Source: Pigoraptor chileana (lineage: Eukaryota; Opisthokonta; Filasterea). Taken from it: 27,473 bases of DNA. The notes beneath the pieces were generated by a model. The model was not told the origin of the DNA, did no database searches, and saw nothing but the letters and a program-made list of their open reading frames with translations. This document shows positions 8,904 to 19,051 of this stretch, in pieces. Each line of letters begins with the position of its first letter. Position 1 is the first letter of the stretch. The stretch spans positions 1 to 27,473 of the forward strand of contig CALSCR010003676.1 in NCBI GenBank assembly GCA_943704495.1, given 5' to 3'. The position numbers were made by a program, and so were the translations under genes.

Positions 8904-11581
8904 CTATGTTTGGAATGCGGCCGTGTAGCGCGTGGCAACGAGGTTGTCGCCATGGCCGGCGAATCCCGTGCCCTCTGTTGCGAGCAGAATGACATCGTCC
9001 GGCTTGCACGCAGTGCCGCACGCCTGCAGGCACCAACCGGAATATGCAAACATCAGCACACCACTCACGACGCAGTGCGAGGCACTCTTAAATGTATGGC
9101 TCACAATGCCACACGAAGATGTCGATTCATGCCAGTGACTTAGGCGCCCTGTCCACGGGTCTCAATGTAGCAGGGCTCATGTTGATCAGACATGAGAGGA
9201 AACTGCTAATATGCGCACAGTCGAAGCAGCCGTGCGTCTGCATCAAAGCAGGGCCTACCTGACAGGATCCCGAGTTCTTGCAGAATTTGTCGGCGCACAC
9301 CGAGCACAGCACGTGACCACACGTGCGCACGATCGATATCTTTGGGTTGTTTGACAACGACTTGATGCACGAGGGACAAATCCACCGCTCCGTTGCGTTG
9401 GAACCGCCGGCGCCGCTCGTATCGGGCTTGCCCTGCACATGCGCGACACACACACGCACACACACACATGTCGTGCGTTCAGCAGGAGAGGGAGTGACAG
9501 GCGCAGCTGTCAATGCTCGTTCGCGGACAGCACCCACCCGCGCATCCATTGGCCCGCCGGGAGTCGGCGTAAACACGACCTTGAACAGCTGCTTCAGCTT
9601 GAGGGGGTGCTTTGTGGCGGCGCACACAGTCACTTTGTAGGGCGCTTGAGGCATCGACGCCTGCACGCATTTGGGCGAGCACAATTGACATCTTTTAGGG
9701 TCTGATACAGACGAGACAAAATTTAAATTTCAACACAGAAACAGGTGGGATTCACGTCTGTCTGCAAGCGCCAAGACCCTCCATTGAGAGAAAGGAAGAG
9801 TATATGCATGGGCCGCAAGGTGACTGGCTGAAATGAGGAAGCGCACAACATGCATACCTTTGCCGCCGGTGTGAGACTAGGCAGCCAGAATGCAGGCAAC
9901 TGCCGCTCCTTCTCGATTTCTTTTGGCTTCTCAATTACAGCGGCAACCTTTTCGGGGAAGAGAAGGAACAAAACAGTATAGGCAAGGCAAAGCATTAGTC
10001 GTCCACCAGTGCCACCACTGCAGCCAGTGCAACATACGGGGCAACGGGAGGAGGCGGCTGCCTGTACTTCCAAGATGGATTCGAGTCAGTGTTGCAGCAA
10101 TGGATTCCCACAAGAACACCTTCAGTAATCAAAACCCCTTGGCACGGACACATCGACTCCAACTCTACCAGTCAGCGATGTAGGATTCAAGTCATAGGCG
10201 CGAGTGCCCATGGACTCCACAAACTCCCAAGAGAGAGAGAGCGAGGGAACAACTTACAACGAGCCTTTCCTCGGCCTTTCGGTGTGCGGCAATGGACTCA
10301 AAGTCAAGTGATGCCGCGAGGGACGGCTGTCCATCACCCGCAGCGGTGACGACATTGCCGTTCTCCGCCATTCCGTCAGTCGCACTGGCACTGGCACTCG
10401 CATCGCGCGGCACGAGGGATTGCGACTGCGACCGCGCGTGTGATGACGGCGTCTGCGCTGATGACGTTGACGAAGGCTGCCTCAACAGCCCCGCCGACGC
10501 AGGCGCGGAGGCCTTGGCAGCTGGGGAGAGCACACAGGCAATGCGTGTGAAACGAACCGAAAACAGACACAAAAAACGAGGGTGATAATATGCCGATGCA
10601 GTAGACACATGGACCGGCGAGGGAGGCGAGGGAGGGTGCAGGGGCGGCAGTGCGCACCTTCCGCAAGGGCATTCGTCTTGTTCTTGTGCGTCACGGGCAG
10701 CAGCGAGTCCTGCGCCCGCTGGAATTCATCCACGAGGACCTGACGGGGAATCACAATACCGCCGATGGTTTGGTGCACAACACGCAGAGATACCACAAAG
10801 CACAGAGAACACAAACACCGCATCGCCCCCCCCNNNNNNNNNNCCCCCCCCCCCCCCCTAAACATGCACACACGCACGAGCAGATATGGAAGCCACGCAT
10901 AGCCTTCTTTCAAAACAGCTGGCTCATATAGCAGTCGCAACTAATCAACGCAACAGCAACATCGCAATCAGGCGTCCCACCTGCCGGGCCTGGTTCATCT
11001 TTGAGTCTTCCTCCGCCACAAACTCCTTCAGCTTCGCGTGATAGTGCTTCTCCTGCCGCGCGATTTCCTCTTTCTGCTGCAGTAAGCTGCTGAGCACGCA
11101 GGCACGGCATGCAATGTGGCCTGTGCATACAAAGCAGAGCGCAGAACAGCACGCATAAGTGTCTCACTTACGAATGCTACCAAGGATACCCACCACTGCA
11201 TCAAAACACAAGGGCACAAAAACAGCATCCAATTCTTGATCCCATCGGCCAAACGATTTGCTCCCACCAACACATAGTGCCAAACACAAGATGAGCAAGG
11301 ACGCACCGTCTGGGCAGCACATTGGCTGCACTGCAAACTGGAGGCATAGATGGCACGCATCAAAGTCCTGCATGACGAAAGACAGCGCAAAAGGGACGGA
11401 TCCTCTCAATATAATGCAATTGAAGACCACAATAGGCTCAGAATAAAGAATGGAATACACAGTGACCCACTCGGCACGAGTCCTTGCCGATACGCTCCTT
11501 CTGGGTTCCATACTTGAGCTTCTTGCGCTCATGGTATGTGAAAACCGCAGAGGCTGTGTTGTTGCGCGCGTGTTTCGACAT
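8904..11581 (-). CDS. NOSIP: NOSIP homologue, U-box/RING-type E3 ubiquitin ligase
   Basis: NOSIP is a nuclear E3 ligase, named in animals for binding nitric oxide synthase. Eight exons: 11581-11471, 11367-11307, 11120-10981, 10739-10658, 10520-10258, 9947-9858, 9660-9259, 9023-8904, about 422 residues, with every phase fitting. The N-terminus (KHARNNTASAVFTYHERKK, YGTQKERIGKDS) and FDACHLCLQ...CCPDGHIACRAC form the split finger. QQKEEIARQ follows, then LPAFWLPSLTPAAK, TVCAATKHPLKLKQLFKVVFTP, WICPSCIKSLSN...CGHVLCSVCADKF and GTGFAGHGDNLVA. The last matches the conserved GGTGFA element. Residues CVCVRVCVAHVQ near 9440-9475 are encoded by a TG repeat and may be an unrecognised short intron. The sequence resembles plant and oomycete NOSIP as much as human. 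An N-gap lies in intron 3. Confidence 0.93.
10074..10112 (-). repeat. Dispersed CT-led repeat, copy G (diverged)
   Basis: On the - strand: TTGTGGGAATCCATTGCTGC, then AACACTGACTCGAATCCATC. It matches the core with a small deletion and lies in the same NOSIP intron (9948-10257) as copy F. Confidence 0.55.
10177..10248 (-). repeat. Dispersed CT-led repeat, copy F
   Basis: On the - strand: CTCTCTCTCTC leader, TTTGTGGAGTCCATGGGCAC, CGCGCCTATGACTTGAATCC, TACATC. It starts right after the donor GTAAGTTG of the NOSIP intron. It keeps leader, core and tail, with a short deletion in the core. Confidence 0.8.
10834..10843. other. Assembly gap (10 N) inside a poly-C run
   Basis: Ten N between C homopolymers, within the NOSIP intron 10740-10980. 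The gap size is probably nominal. It does not interrupt a traced exon. Confidence 0.95.
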
Positions 11582-12566
11582 GGCGACAGCGCACGCCGCA
11601 GGTCAATATTAATACTTGTTCCGGATTGGGTTGAAAGACAACCGGCGAAGAATACGTTTATGATAAGCAGCAAATTGCACAAAAAGCGACGGATGCACAG
11701 CAAAGAGGAAGATCAAGCAACACTACAGGGAGTAAAAGGGCCGAAAGTAAGTCTTGTTTCTCATTATAAACGCCTGCTTGCTTGATTGCTCAAAACTCCG
11801 TTCGCTCTGTGACACCACACGAACACGCACACGAGCAAACCCTACACACGCAACCCTAGCCCATGCAACCCTACACAAGCCCGCGCAACCCTAATAACCC
11901 TAGGCGTCACCACCCATTGGCCGAGACATGCATGCAGTTAGACTGAGCTGCCACGCAGATTTGGGGCATTATTTCGGGGCGGTCCCACTGTGCGTGCGCG
12001 GGTGGAGTGCGGGTGCGCCGACACCCAAACAAACGGCTGTCTGCGCACCGAGAACAGGCAACACCAGAGCGGACTCTGAGCTGTCAAACTCAACGGCGGT
12101 CATCATTGCCCAATCATCATCGCCACGCGATCCGTGTGCGTGCATGCATGTGCGTGTGTGTGAGTCTGTGTGTCAGGCGGGTCGACATATCGTCGGTGAT
12201 ATCGCAATGCTGGCTTTTCGATATGATTCGTTGCATCCTATTTGAACAACGCTTAATTTCGGTTGTTTCTTTTCCGTCACTGGGCAATTCCCGCAACTCC
12301 ATAGTTTGTCATTGGAACCGTCTCCGTTGAAGGACTTGTTTGTTTCCGCTGGGTGAATGATGCATGCGCCCGCCTTCTGGTGGCAGAGCCCCGGGAGGGC
12401 TTGACGACTGCTGAAGTTGAGAGTGGACGGCGTGCATTTTGCGCATTGGTTGACACGACCGACAAGACAAACGCACCCACAAGCCGCGACAAACACGAGC
12501 AGCGGCCAGCGTACAACGCCCACAAATCGCACACGGCCATAGGCCCTCTGGTGTGCAGACGCCGCG
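11582..12566. other. Divergent promoter region between NOSIP and RasGEF
   Basis: These 985 bp separate two start codons on opposite strands. The stretch holds a cluster of AACCCTA motifs (11836-11903) and a TG-rich patch near 12145-12175, and it may include 5' untranslated exons. The long antisense open frame across 12173-13438 is a shadow of the RasGEF exons. No TATA element was convincing. Confidence 0.6.
11836..11903. promoter_or_regulatory. Cluster of five AACCCTA (telobox/telomere-like) motifs
   Basis: AACCCTA or AAACCCTA occurs five times within about 65 bp, at irregular spacing of roughly 10-20 bp, in the divergent promoter region. AAACCCTA is a known promoter box in plants, and TTAGGG repeats are telomeric in many protists. 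Either a regulatory array or a decayed interstitial telomere tract would fit. I cannot tell which. Confidence 0.45.
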
Positions 12567-15500
12567 ATGAGCGCAGAGCCCGGGTTGGACTCGCGGCGGG
12601 GGTCTCTACGTGGGCCGCCGCCAACAATCTGCCTCACAGGCGACGGCGGCGACATTCCTTTCGATGAGGCCGCCGTCGATGATGCAGATAACAGCCGCTT
12701 TTCCGATGCGCACTCGGAAAGCTGCGCCGAATCGTCGTCAGATAGTGAGGATGATGTCGTAACAGACTCAAGGGCAGTAACACGGGATTCGGCGACGGCA
12801 TTGGATATGAAAGCTCTGCGGGTCGACGAGAAAGAGAAGGAGAAGGAGAAGGAGAAAGACAAGGGGTCGCCGCGCAGCTCACATGGTGTGTTCGGCTCGA
12901 ATGACTGTTGTGTGATCGAATGGCGGCAAAGCATGACTATGGGCTTGTTTGCGTAGATCCAATTGCCGCGCAATATTTGCCATTTCCGTTGGCGCAATTG
13001 TGTTGCATTTCGTACTTTTGCATGTGCGTAAGCCTTGAGGCGCTTGTGGCAGAAAAATGCTGTTGCGTGCTGTTTCTGACTACGCGGTTGTTCAATTGTG
13101 CACGTCTGTGTGTATATATATATATATATATATATGCGATTCGCTCGACAGAGCATGTGGTGTTTCACAGCGAGATGATTTCCGCAAGGCAACTTCCAAC
13201 GCTTGACGAGTGCCAAACTGCGGCCCACGTGGTGGCAGCGACCGATCCAACCGAGGCAGATGCGGCGCCACCGGTGCACATCCCCGAGGGCATGTGGATC
13301 CCGCCCGGCAAGACGCAGCCGGTGCACATCCCCGAGGGCATGTGGATCCCGCCCGGCAAGACGCAGCCTGTGCCTCGCCTGACGCCGCGGGCCACACTCG
13401 CCCCCGCGCGCACCGCATCTAAGAAGAAACGCGCACACTCGCTTACGGTGGACAGCGAATCGCTCAGGGAAATTGCCGGGCAGTACAATGACGGCGCGGC
13501 GGGCCAGCAGAGCGCCTCCGGGGGGTCGGGGCTGGGGTCCGGGTCGGTGTCAGGGGGTGTGCTTGCCGCCGGCAGCTTTGGGGCGTCCACAGAGCAGGGG
13601 GGGCCATCGGAGGACGACGCAAAGGCGGGGGTCGTGCCGATGTACACGCTGAAGCCGGCGACGGTGCACAAGTTTGCTGGGTATGCAGATGTCTTTCCGT
13701 CCCTTTGCGCGGTGTGCGACAAGACAATACTCTCGTGGGGGAAGAACCACATTGGAGTCAAATGCAAAGGTGTGTGAAAGAAATGCATTTGCGCGTGCGC
13801 GCGTATGTTTTGTGTGTGTGTATGTGTGTATGTTTCACTCTATTTTTCGCACTCACCCCGGGGCGCCCTGTTCCTACGCAGTGTGCGGATACGCCGTGCA
13901 TGGGGCGTGTGTTGTTTTTGCAAAGCCAAAGTGCCGCGAGACCAATGTGGAGGGAAGCCGACCAAACATTTCGGGGCCAATCAACGTGCAGTGGGTGTTT
14001 GGGTGCTTTTGTTTGTCAGTGTGCATATGTGTCTGTGTGCAGTGCCGAGACGTAGGTTCACCCCGCGCGGGTATCTTCAAGGCAGTTATTGTGTGCGCAG
14101 TGTCTTAGGCGCTGAGCCTGTGGACTCCGTAAGAAAGAGGGAGAGAAAAAGAAAGAGGCAGAGGTGGAGGAAGGGAGCCAAAGAGAAAGAGGCAGAGGTG
14201 GAGGGAGAGAGCGAGTGGAAATTGTTCATTCGACAGTCGATGTGCACTGTGGCGAACACGGTTTGATGTTGTGTCTCTCTGCAACACCACTGCAGACACA
14301 CGGACTCGAGCGTGTTTGACAAGACGGCGGTATGTGGCGGCAGGAAGCGTTACGTGACATTGTGTGCTCATTTGGCCGCTTCATCCGACAATGCGCATGC
14401 TCACGGTTACTGATTTGATTTCCCCATGGTCTAATATGCTCCCGACACGCCCACCGCGCAACACACACATGTACACATATGCACACACACCTAACATATA
14501 CACAAATATGCACACGCACACGCACTCGGGCATCATCAACAAACGAACCCCCGCGAAATCAACGGACACTGTACAGCGGGTCACTCCATCGAGCCTTCTC
14601 TTCATTCGAAAGCGCCTTGAGCTGGAAGTGTCGCGGCTGCCCGCGCACGGAATGTATAGGAGGTATGCGCTCTCGTATGTATGTGCATGTGTGTGTTACT
14701 TTGTGGGCTTTTGTATGCGTCTTTGCGCGCATGTTGTGTATGTTTGTGTTGTGTGCGTTTGTGTATGTTTGTATGTATGTGTGTGTATGTATGTGTGTAT
14801 GTATGTATGTGTGTGTGTATGTATGTGTGTATGTATGTATGTGTGTGTTTTGTACAGTGTGTGCGCAGCTCGTCTGGAACAACACCGCTGCAAGTGAAGT
14901 CAATCCACGTTAACAATCCCAACGGTGATGCGATCTTCCGATGCTTCCACAACGACACCAAATAATGCCCCCCGCAGCGTCCTCGAGATATACGTCACAT
15001 GGCTCATCGAGAAGGCAGAGAAGCTCATTAAGGTGAACGTTGTTCCGATTGAAGATCTCCAGAGTGTTTTTCAACAGACACTCAAAACATACGAGCGCAA
15101 CGGCGTGGAGCGCGTGACGGAGGACTCAGCATATGAATCCATCGCCGAGTTCAGGCGGGCGCTGCATGACTCAAAGGTGCGACAGGCCGCAAACCCATGC
15201 TGAGTTTGTCTTTAGAGTCGACAGACATACTCTGTGTGTGTGTGTATGTGTGTGTGCACGTGTGTACATTATGTGTCAGCCAGTCTGTGCTTGTGTCTGT
15301 GTCTATGTCTGCTTCGGTGGCTCGCATGCAATTTCAAATTGAGACAGCGGATGTGTTGCTGATTGCAGACACCCGCGCCATAAATCTCACCAAAGACTTA
15401 TTTGCCGTCACGTAACACTCTTGTGCGTTCACGTAACACTTTTGTGCGTTTGTTTGTCTGCTTCCGCGTGCCAGTTTTATTCGGAGCTTCAGGTGGACAT

Positions 15501-18500
15501 CACACTGCTCGGTGCCAGGGACGTCGCGGAGGAAATCACGCTGATCGACTCTCGTCTCTACAACAGCATCACCCGTGACGAGTGTGTGCTTGTGCTCTGG
15601 ACAAAGAAGGACAAGGCCGAGCGCGCGCCGAATATCATGGCGTTCATCAATCGGTTCAATGCGGTGCGTGCGCGTGTGTTTGTTTCTTTGTTGTGCTTGT
15701 CTGTGTTACTGTGTGTGTGATTGTGCTTGCGTGCGTGTGCCTCTTTCTCTTTTGATGTGCCGATGTGGCGCTTCGTTCCAGGGAATACGGCGCTGTGCCC
15801 TTTGTGCTCATTCTTCCACCAATCTAATCGCCCTTGGCGGCTCTGCCACTTTGCGTGGGCCTCATCAGTTCGCCTGCTCCACCCAATGGGCCGTCCCACT
15901 CACTGCTGTTGCTGTTTGCTGCTGCACACGCAGCTTACACTCTATGTGATGACCGAGTGCCTGAAAAAGCCGACCCCAAAGGAGCGCTCTCTTGTCATCC
16001 ACCACTTCATCAAGATTGCCACGGTACGCGCAATGCACTCGAAGATGCACGTGACACACGCACATGACAAATGCACCGTCTCATTCATATGCCCCGCCTA
16101 TTACTTTCATTGTTTTTTTGTGACACTAATTTGACTGCATTGTCTGATTCCAACTGTGCGTCTTACTTATTCTGCGCAATGCCGCGCTCAGTATTGCCGT
16201 GAACTGCGAAACTTCAATGCCCTTAAGGCGATCATCGCGGGTCTCCAGTCGACGCCCGTGTTCCGACTCAAGCGCACGTGGGCTGTGGGTGTCCGTGTGT
16301 GTTTGTTTTGTATATGTTTGTCTGCAATCGACGCAAACGGCGCTGTGCTGTTGTGGGTGCTGTGGGCTGTTTGTGGCCCATCCATCTGCTCTTTCAAGCG
16401 CATGTCTTTTCTCTGCCCGATGTTGAATGATGGACGCCTGGAGTCCAAGCGCCCTCCCATTCTCGCTTGTATCTTAACGCACTCGGCGTTTGTGCGTGTT
16501 TATTCCAGCTCGTCTCGTCAAAAGCGCGCGCGTCGTTCGACGATTATTCGGCGCTGATGTCCGAGGATTCAAACTCGGCGCACTTTCGCGAGGCACTTAA
16601 CGATCTCGCCAAGCTAAAAGCTCCCGTACCGTGCATTCCTTTTCTCGGTGAGTCGGGGGTGTTGTGTGTTGTCTGTTATGTGTTGTGTTGCTGTGTGTTG
16701 TGTGTGTTGTTTGTTGTGTGTTGTGTGTGTTGTTTGTTGTGTGTTGTGTTGCTGTGTGTTGCTGTGTGTTGTGTGTGTTGTGTGTTGTGTGTGTGTTGTA
16801 TGTGTGAGATACACAAACGTCCTCTTCGGCCGCGTGCCGGTGGCATCATCATGCACCATTTCATCACGACTGAAACATTGCGTGCTGTTGCTTTCCCCTG
16901 CTGCCGTGATTCTTTGCACTTGCCGCTCGGTTGTATTTGTTGTATTTTGTTATGTGTTGTATTTGTTGAAATTGTTTGCTGTATTTGCTGTATTTGCTGT
17001 ATTTGTTGCAGGAGTTTTCCTCACGGACCTTGTCTATGTCCACACCGCTTTCTCTAACACCCCGGATGTAAGCCATCAGAAGGTTGGTGGCCCTGTGCAT
17101 TCTCATCGGTTTCAGGGCAATTGATAGCGTCTTGGGTCTTGACTGTTGGTGTTGGTGTTGGTGTTGTTGTTGGTGTTGTTGTTGGTGGTGGTGGTGGTGC
17201 TATGTTGCTGTAGTTGTTGTTGCTGGTTGCCATGGCTCCGTCTCCAGTGGAATAATGCGACTGAGGCCGACGTCCGATTCAGATGCTCTGCCCGCGCTCA
17301 GCGACCCGTCCTCTTAAAATTAATTTTCGCTCTTGTTTTGCGCTGTGCTGCAGAGCGAGGAGGTCTTTGATCAGATCCGCAGCTACCGTATTCCCTATTC
17401 GTTCACGTCGGTGTTTGCGCTCCGCGATTACCTCGCGAGCGTCACTTATAAGGGCGAGGACGAAAACTATTCCATTTCCTTGGAGCGCGAGCCAAAGGAA
17501 GATAAACGAGCTGTTGGGACGGTATGTATTGCAGACCATTTGTCTGTGTGCGTGCATATCAATATGTACATACATAGAAGTGATGTGGGTATGTGGGTGA
17601 GAGAGGAAGTGATTGTGGGAGTGAGTGAGTAGTGGGAATCTGTGTGCGCGCACGACTGGCCCAAAGTGCCCCCCCCCCCCCTTGCTCCTCCTCCTACTGA
17701 AATGAGGACTATGGCCTTCTGATGCATTGTCCGCACCCAATCACCGCCAAATCAATCGCCATCCGCCGGCCAAACGCACAAGCAGGAAAACAGCATTGAG
17801 TCGGACCACGAGGGAACTGCTGTGGTGAGTGGGGCTCTGCTTGTTGGCTTGATAAGCGATTGGTGTGCCTTTCTTGTAATCGTCTGCTTTCACCCGCCTT
17901 CTCACGCATACCAACACATAACATGCTGCCATATCTTGCTGTTGCACGCCCCGCAGTCGACCGTCACAGTCACGCCGTCGGGTGTGATGCCATCGATCGT
18001 GTCGCAGGCACAATTGTATCTGAATGCGGATCCTCTGGGGTCAGCGCCATCGAACGACGGCCGCCAGTCCATCCTGCAGCCGCAGCAGTGGCAGTCGGTG
18101 CAGCAGCTGAGCGTGGCGCCCACTTCAGAGACCGCGCTTACTCCCTCGGGATCGCGACGAAAGCACAAGCAGTCGCAGTCGCTGAGCATCACCTCCCGCT
18201 TTGGACTTTCCCACTCGTCAAGCGACCTCACGCAAATCAGTGGCGGCGGCGCATCCAGCATCGCGTCTGAAATGATGAAATCCTTCAAGTTTTTCTCTGG
18301 CGGATCGAAAAAGAAGGAGGACAAGGCGGCTGCCGACAAGACAATGACAATGACGCACCACCAGTCCCTGAGCTCAATCAGCGCCCGCGGGGACGATGCG
18401 CACGTGACTGATGTGTCTCCCATGCTCGTATCCGGGGAAGCCGAATTTGTCGTACACGCCCGGTCGCGGTCGGCCGACTGGGATGGCTCCGGCAGCGTTG

Positions 18501-18964
18501 AAAGCCTCGCCTCCCTCGATGGCGGGACTGAGGCAGGTCTGCGCGACCACAACTCGGCATCAGTACACTCCATAGATACTGTTGGTGCTTCAACGGTATC
18601 GCAGCAGCCGCGCGCACAGCTGTCGCGGAAGGGCGCTGCGAGGGACGTGCTGGACTGTGGCAACAGCTCCCCTCCCGCAAAAGAGCTTAAGGTTGCGAGC
18701 TCTCGAAAGTCGCCGTTTGGACGATCGGGGAGTGAGAAGATGGTGCGCAAACAACATGCCGAGCGAATGAACGATGCGCGGGAGAAGCTGGAGGGCGCCG
18801 TGCGCGCACACGAGCGGGTTGCGATGGAGGCACGGCGCCTGGCATCCGGGGCTGGCGACAGTGAGGATATGTTCAAGCGGCTGCTCGATCTGCTTGACGA
18901 GGAAGGGCGGCGGCTGCGACAGGCGCTCAGCGCAACCGCCGAGAGCTCTCTAGCGGAAGTGTAG
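12567..18964 (+). CDS. C1-domain RasGEF (Ras guanine-nucleotide exchange factor)
   Basis: It should load Ras-type GTPases with GTP, probably at membranes through its C1 domain. Exons: 12567-about 12887 (donor uncertain), 13175-13769, 13882-13990, 14296-14329, 14577-14662, 14869-15176 (one frame break near 14955), 15344-15406, 15475-15663, 15934-16023, 16192-16284, 16509-16647, 17012-17082, 17354-17521, 17786-17824, 17957-18964; about 1,100 residues. Order: acidic N-terminus with (EK)n; a duplicated 16-residue unit; Gly/Ser linker; C1 finger starting at HKFAGY (H-x12-C-x2-C-x15-C-x2-C-x4-H-x2-C-x7-C); RasGEF catalytic core ([48 protein letters not shown]); Ser-rich tail; C-terminal coiled coil. 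Sequence 17233-17304 could be a further exon. I cannot assign a subfamily. Confidence 0.88.
12828..12861 (+). repeat. (GAGAAG)n coding repeat encoding Glu-Lys
   Basis: Hexanucleotide repeat in the first RasGEF exon encoding [12 protein letters not shown], a charged low-complexity segment likely to vary in length. Confidence 0.8.
13112..13135. repeat. (TA)n microsatellite in RasGEF intron 1
   Basis: Twelve uninterrupted TA units, about 40 bp before the exon that opens with ATG 13175. Confidence 0.95.
13271..13366 (+). repeat. Perfect in-frame 48-bp tandem duplication in RasGEF
   Basis: Two identical 48-bp units encode [16 protein letters not shown] twice, just before the Ser/Gly linker that precedes the C1 domain. 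The identity at third codon positions points to a recent duplication or an assembly duplication. Confidence 0.95.
13520..13558 (+). other. G-quadruplex-prone coding tract in RasGEF
   Basis: Runs of three to six G separated by two to three bases on the coding strand encode [13 protein letters not shown]. The pattern fits a quadruplex in DNA or mRNA. The Gly-rich linker coding alone could explain it. Confidence 0.6.
14098..14132 (-). repeat. Dispersed CT-led repeat, copy H
   Basis: On the - strand: pyrimidine-rich leader, ACGGAGTCCACAGGCTCAGC, GCCTAAGACACTG. It lies in the RasGEF intron 13991-14295, antisense to the gene. Confidence 0.7.
14133..14216 (+). repeat. Polypurine tract with 34-bp-spaced direct repeat
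   Basis: Almost pure purine. GAAAGAGGCAGAGGTGGAGG occurs at 14151 and again at 14185. It lies in the RasGEF intron and could form a triplex. Confidence 0.8.
14676..14850 (+). repeat. (TGTA)n/(TG)n tract in RasGEF intron
   Basis: Mixed GTAT and GTGT units fill most of the intron 14663-14868, starting shortly after the donor. Confidence 0.9.
15400..15453 (+). repeat. Short tandem duplication across a RasGEF 5' splice site
   Basis: CACGTAACACTCTTGTGCGT is followed at once by CACGTAACACTTTTGTGCGT, so the region at the exon end near 15406 is present twice. This leaves the exact donor open (GCC|GTCACG in phase, or GTCAC|GTAACA). Confidence 0.6.
16656..16802 (+). repeat. TGTGTTG minisatellite in RasGEF intron
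   Basis: Imperfect repeats of TGTGTTGT, TTGCTGTG and TTTGTTG begin just after the donor at 16648. A second repeat of TGTATTTGC leads into the acceptor at 17011. Confidence 0.85.
17083..17353 (+). other. Unresolved RasGEF segment between two traced exons
   Basis: RasGEF domains usually carry an INF-K-R segment between the LTDL helix and the FDQIRSY-like helix. Here the stretch has a G/T repeat and then a frame from 17249 ([11 protein letters not shown]) after CTCCAG that could be an extra exon, but I found no in-phase donor with a convincing consensus. It may be one long intron or two. Confidence 0.4.
17140..17222 (+). repeat. GGTGTT/GTTGTT tract in RasGEF intron
   Basis: Trinucleotide and hexanucleotide G/T repeat in the intron after the exon ending at 17082. 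Confidence 0.85.
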
Positions 18965-19051
18965 ACAGGGATTGCCGCGGTGTTTGTCGTCTGTTTTGCG
19001 TCTCGTTTTGCGTTTGTTCCAGTTTGAATGAAAATTGCCCACACCTACCGT

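Noticed and set aside
9685-9695. Acceptor at TATCAG (9696) for NOSIP exon 7
   Set aside because: Leads to a frame that stops before the conserved TVCAATKHPLKL segment; the acceptor GTGCAG before 9660 is in phase.
12173-13438. 421-residue - strand open frame
   Set aside because: Antisense to RasGEF exons 1-2 and crosses introns; includes the translated TA repeat and the mirrored tandem duplication.
14676-14850. Regular repeats considered as a CRISPR-like array
   Set aside because: Simple TGTA/TG microsatellite without unique spacers, in a eukaryotic intron.
15369-15411. Acceptor ATTGCAG|AC for the RasGEF DTRAINL exon
   Set aside because: Gives phase 1, which does not match the upstream exon end at 15176 (phase 0); the acceptor at 15343 fits both sides.
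17902-19044. 380-residue - strand open frame opposite the RasGEF tail
   Set aside because: Mirror frame of the Ser/Ala-rich last exon, which itself continues in phase from the RasGEF domain.
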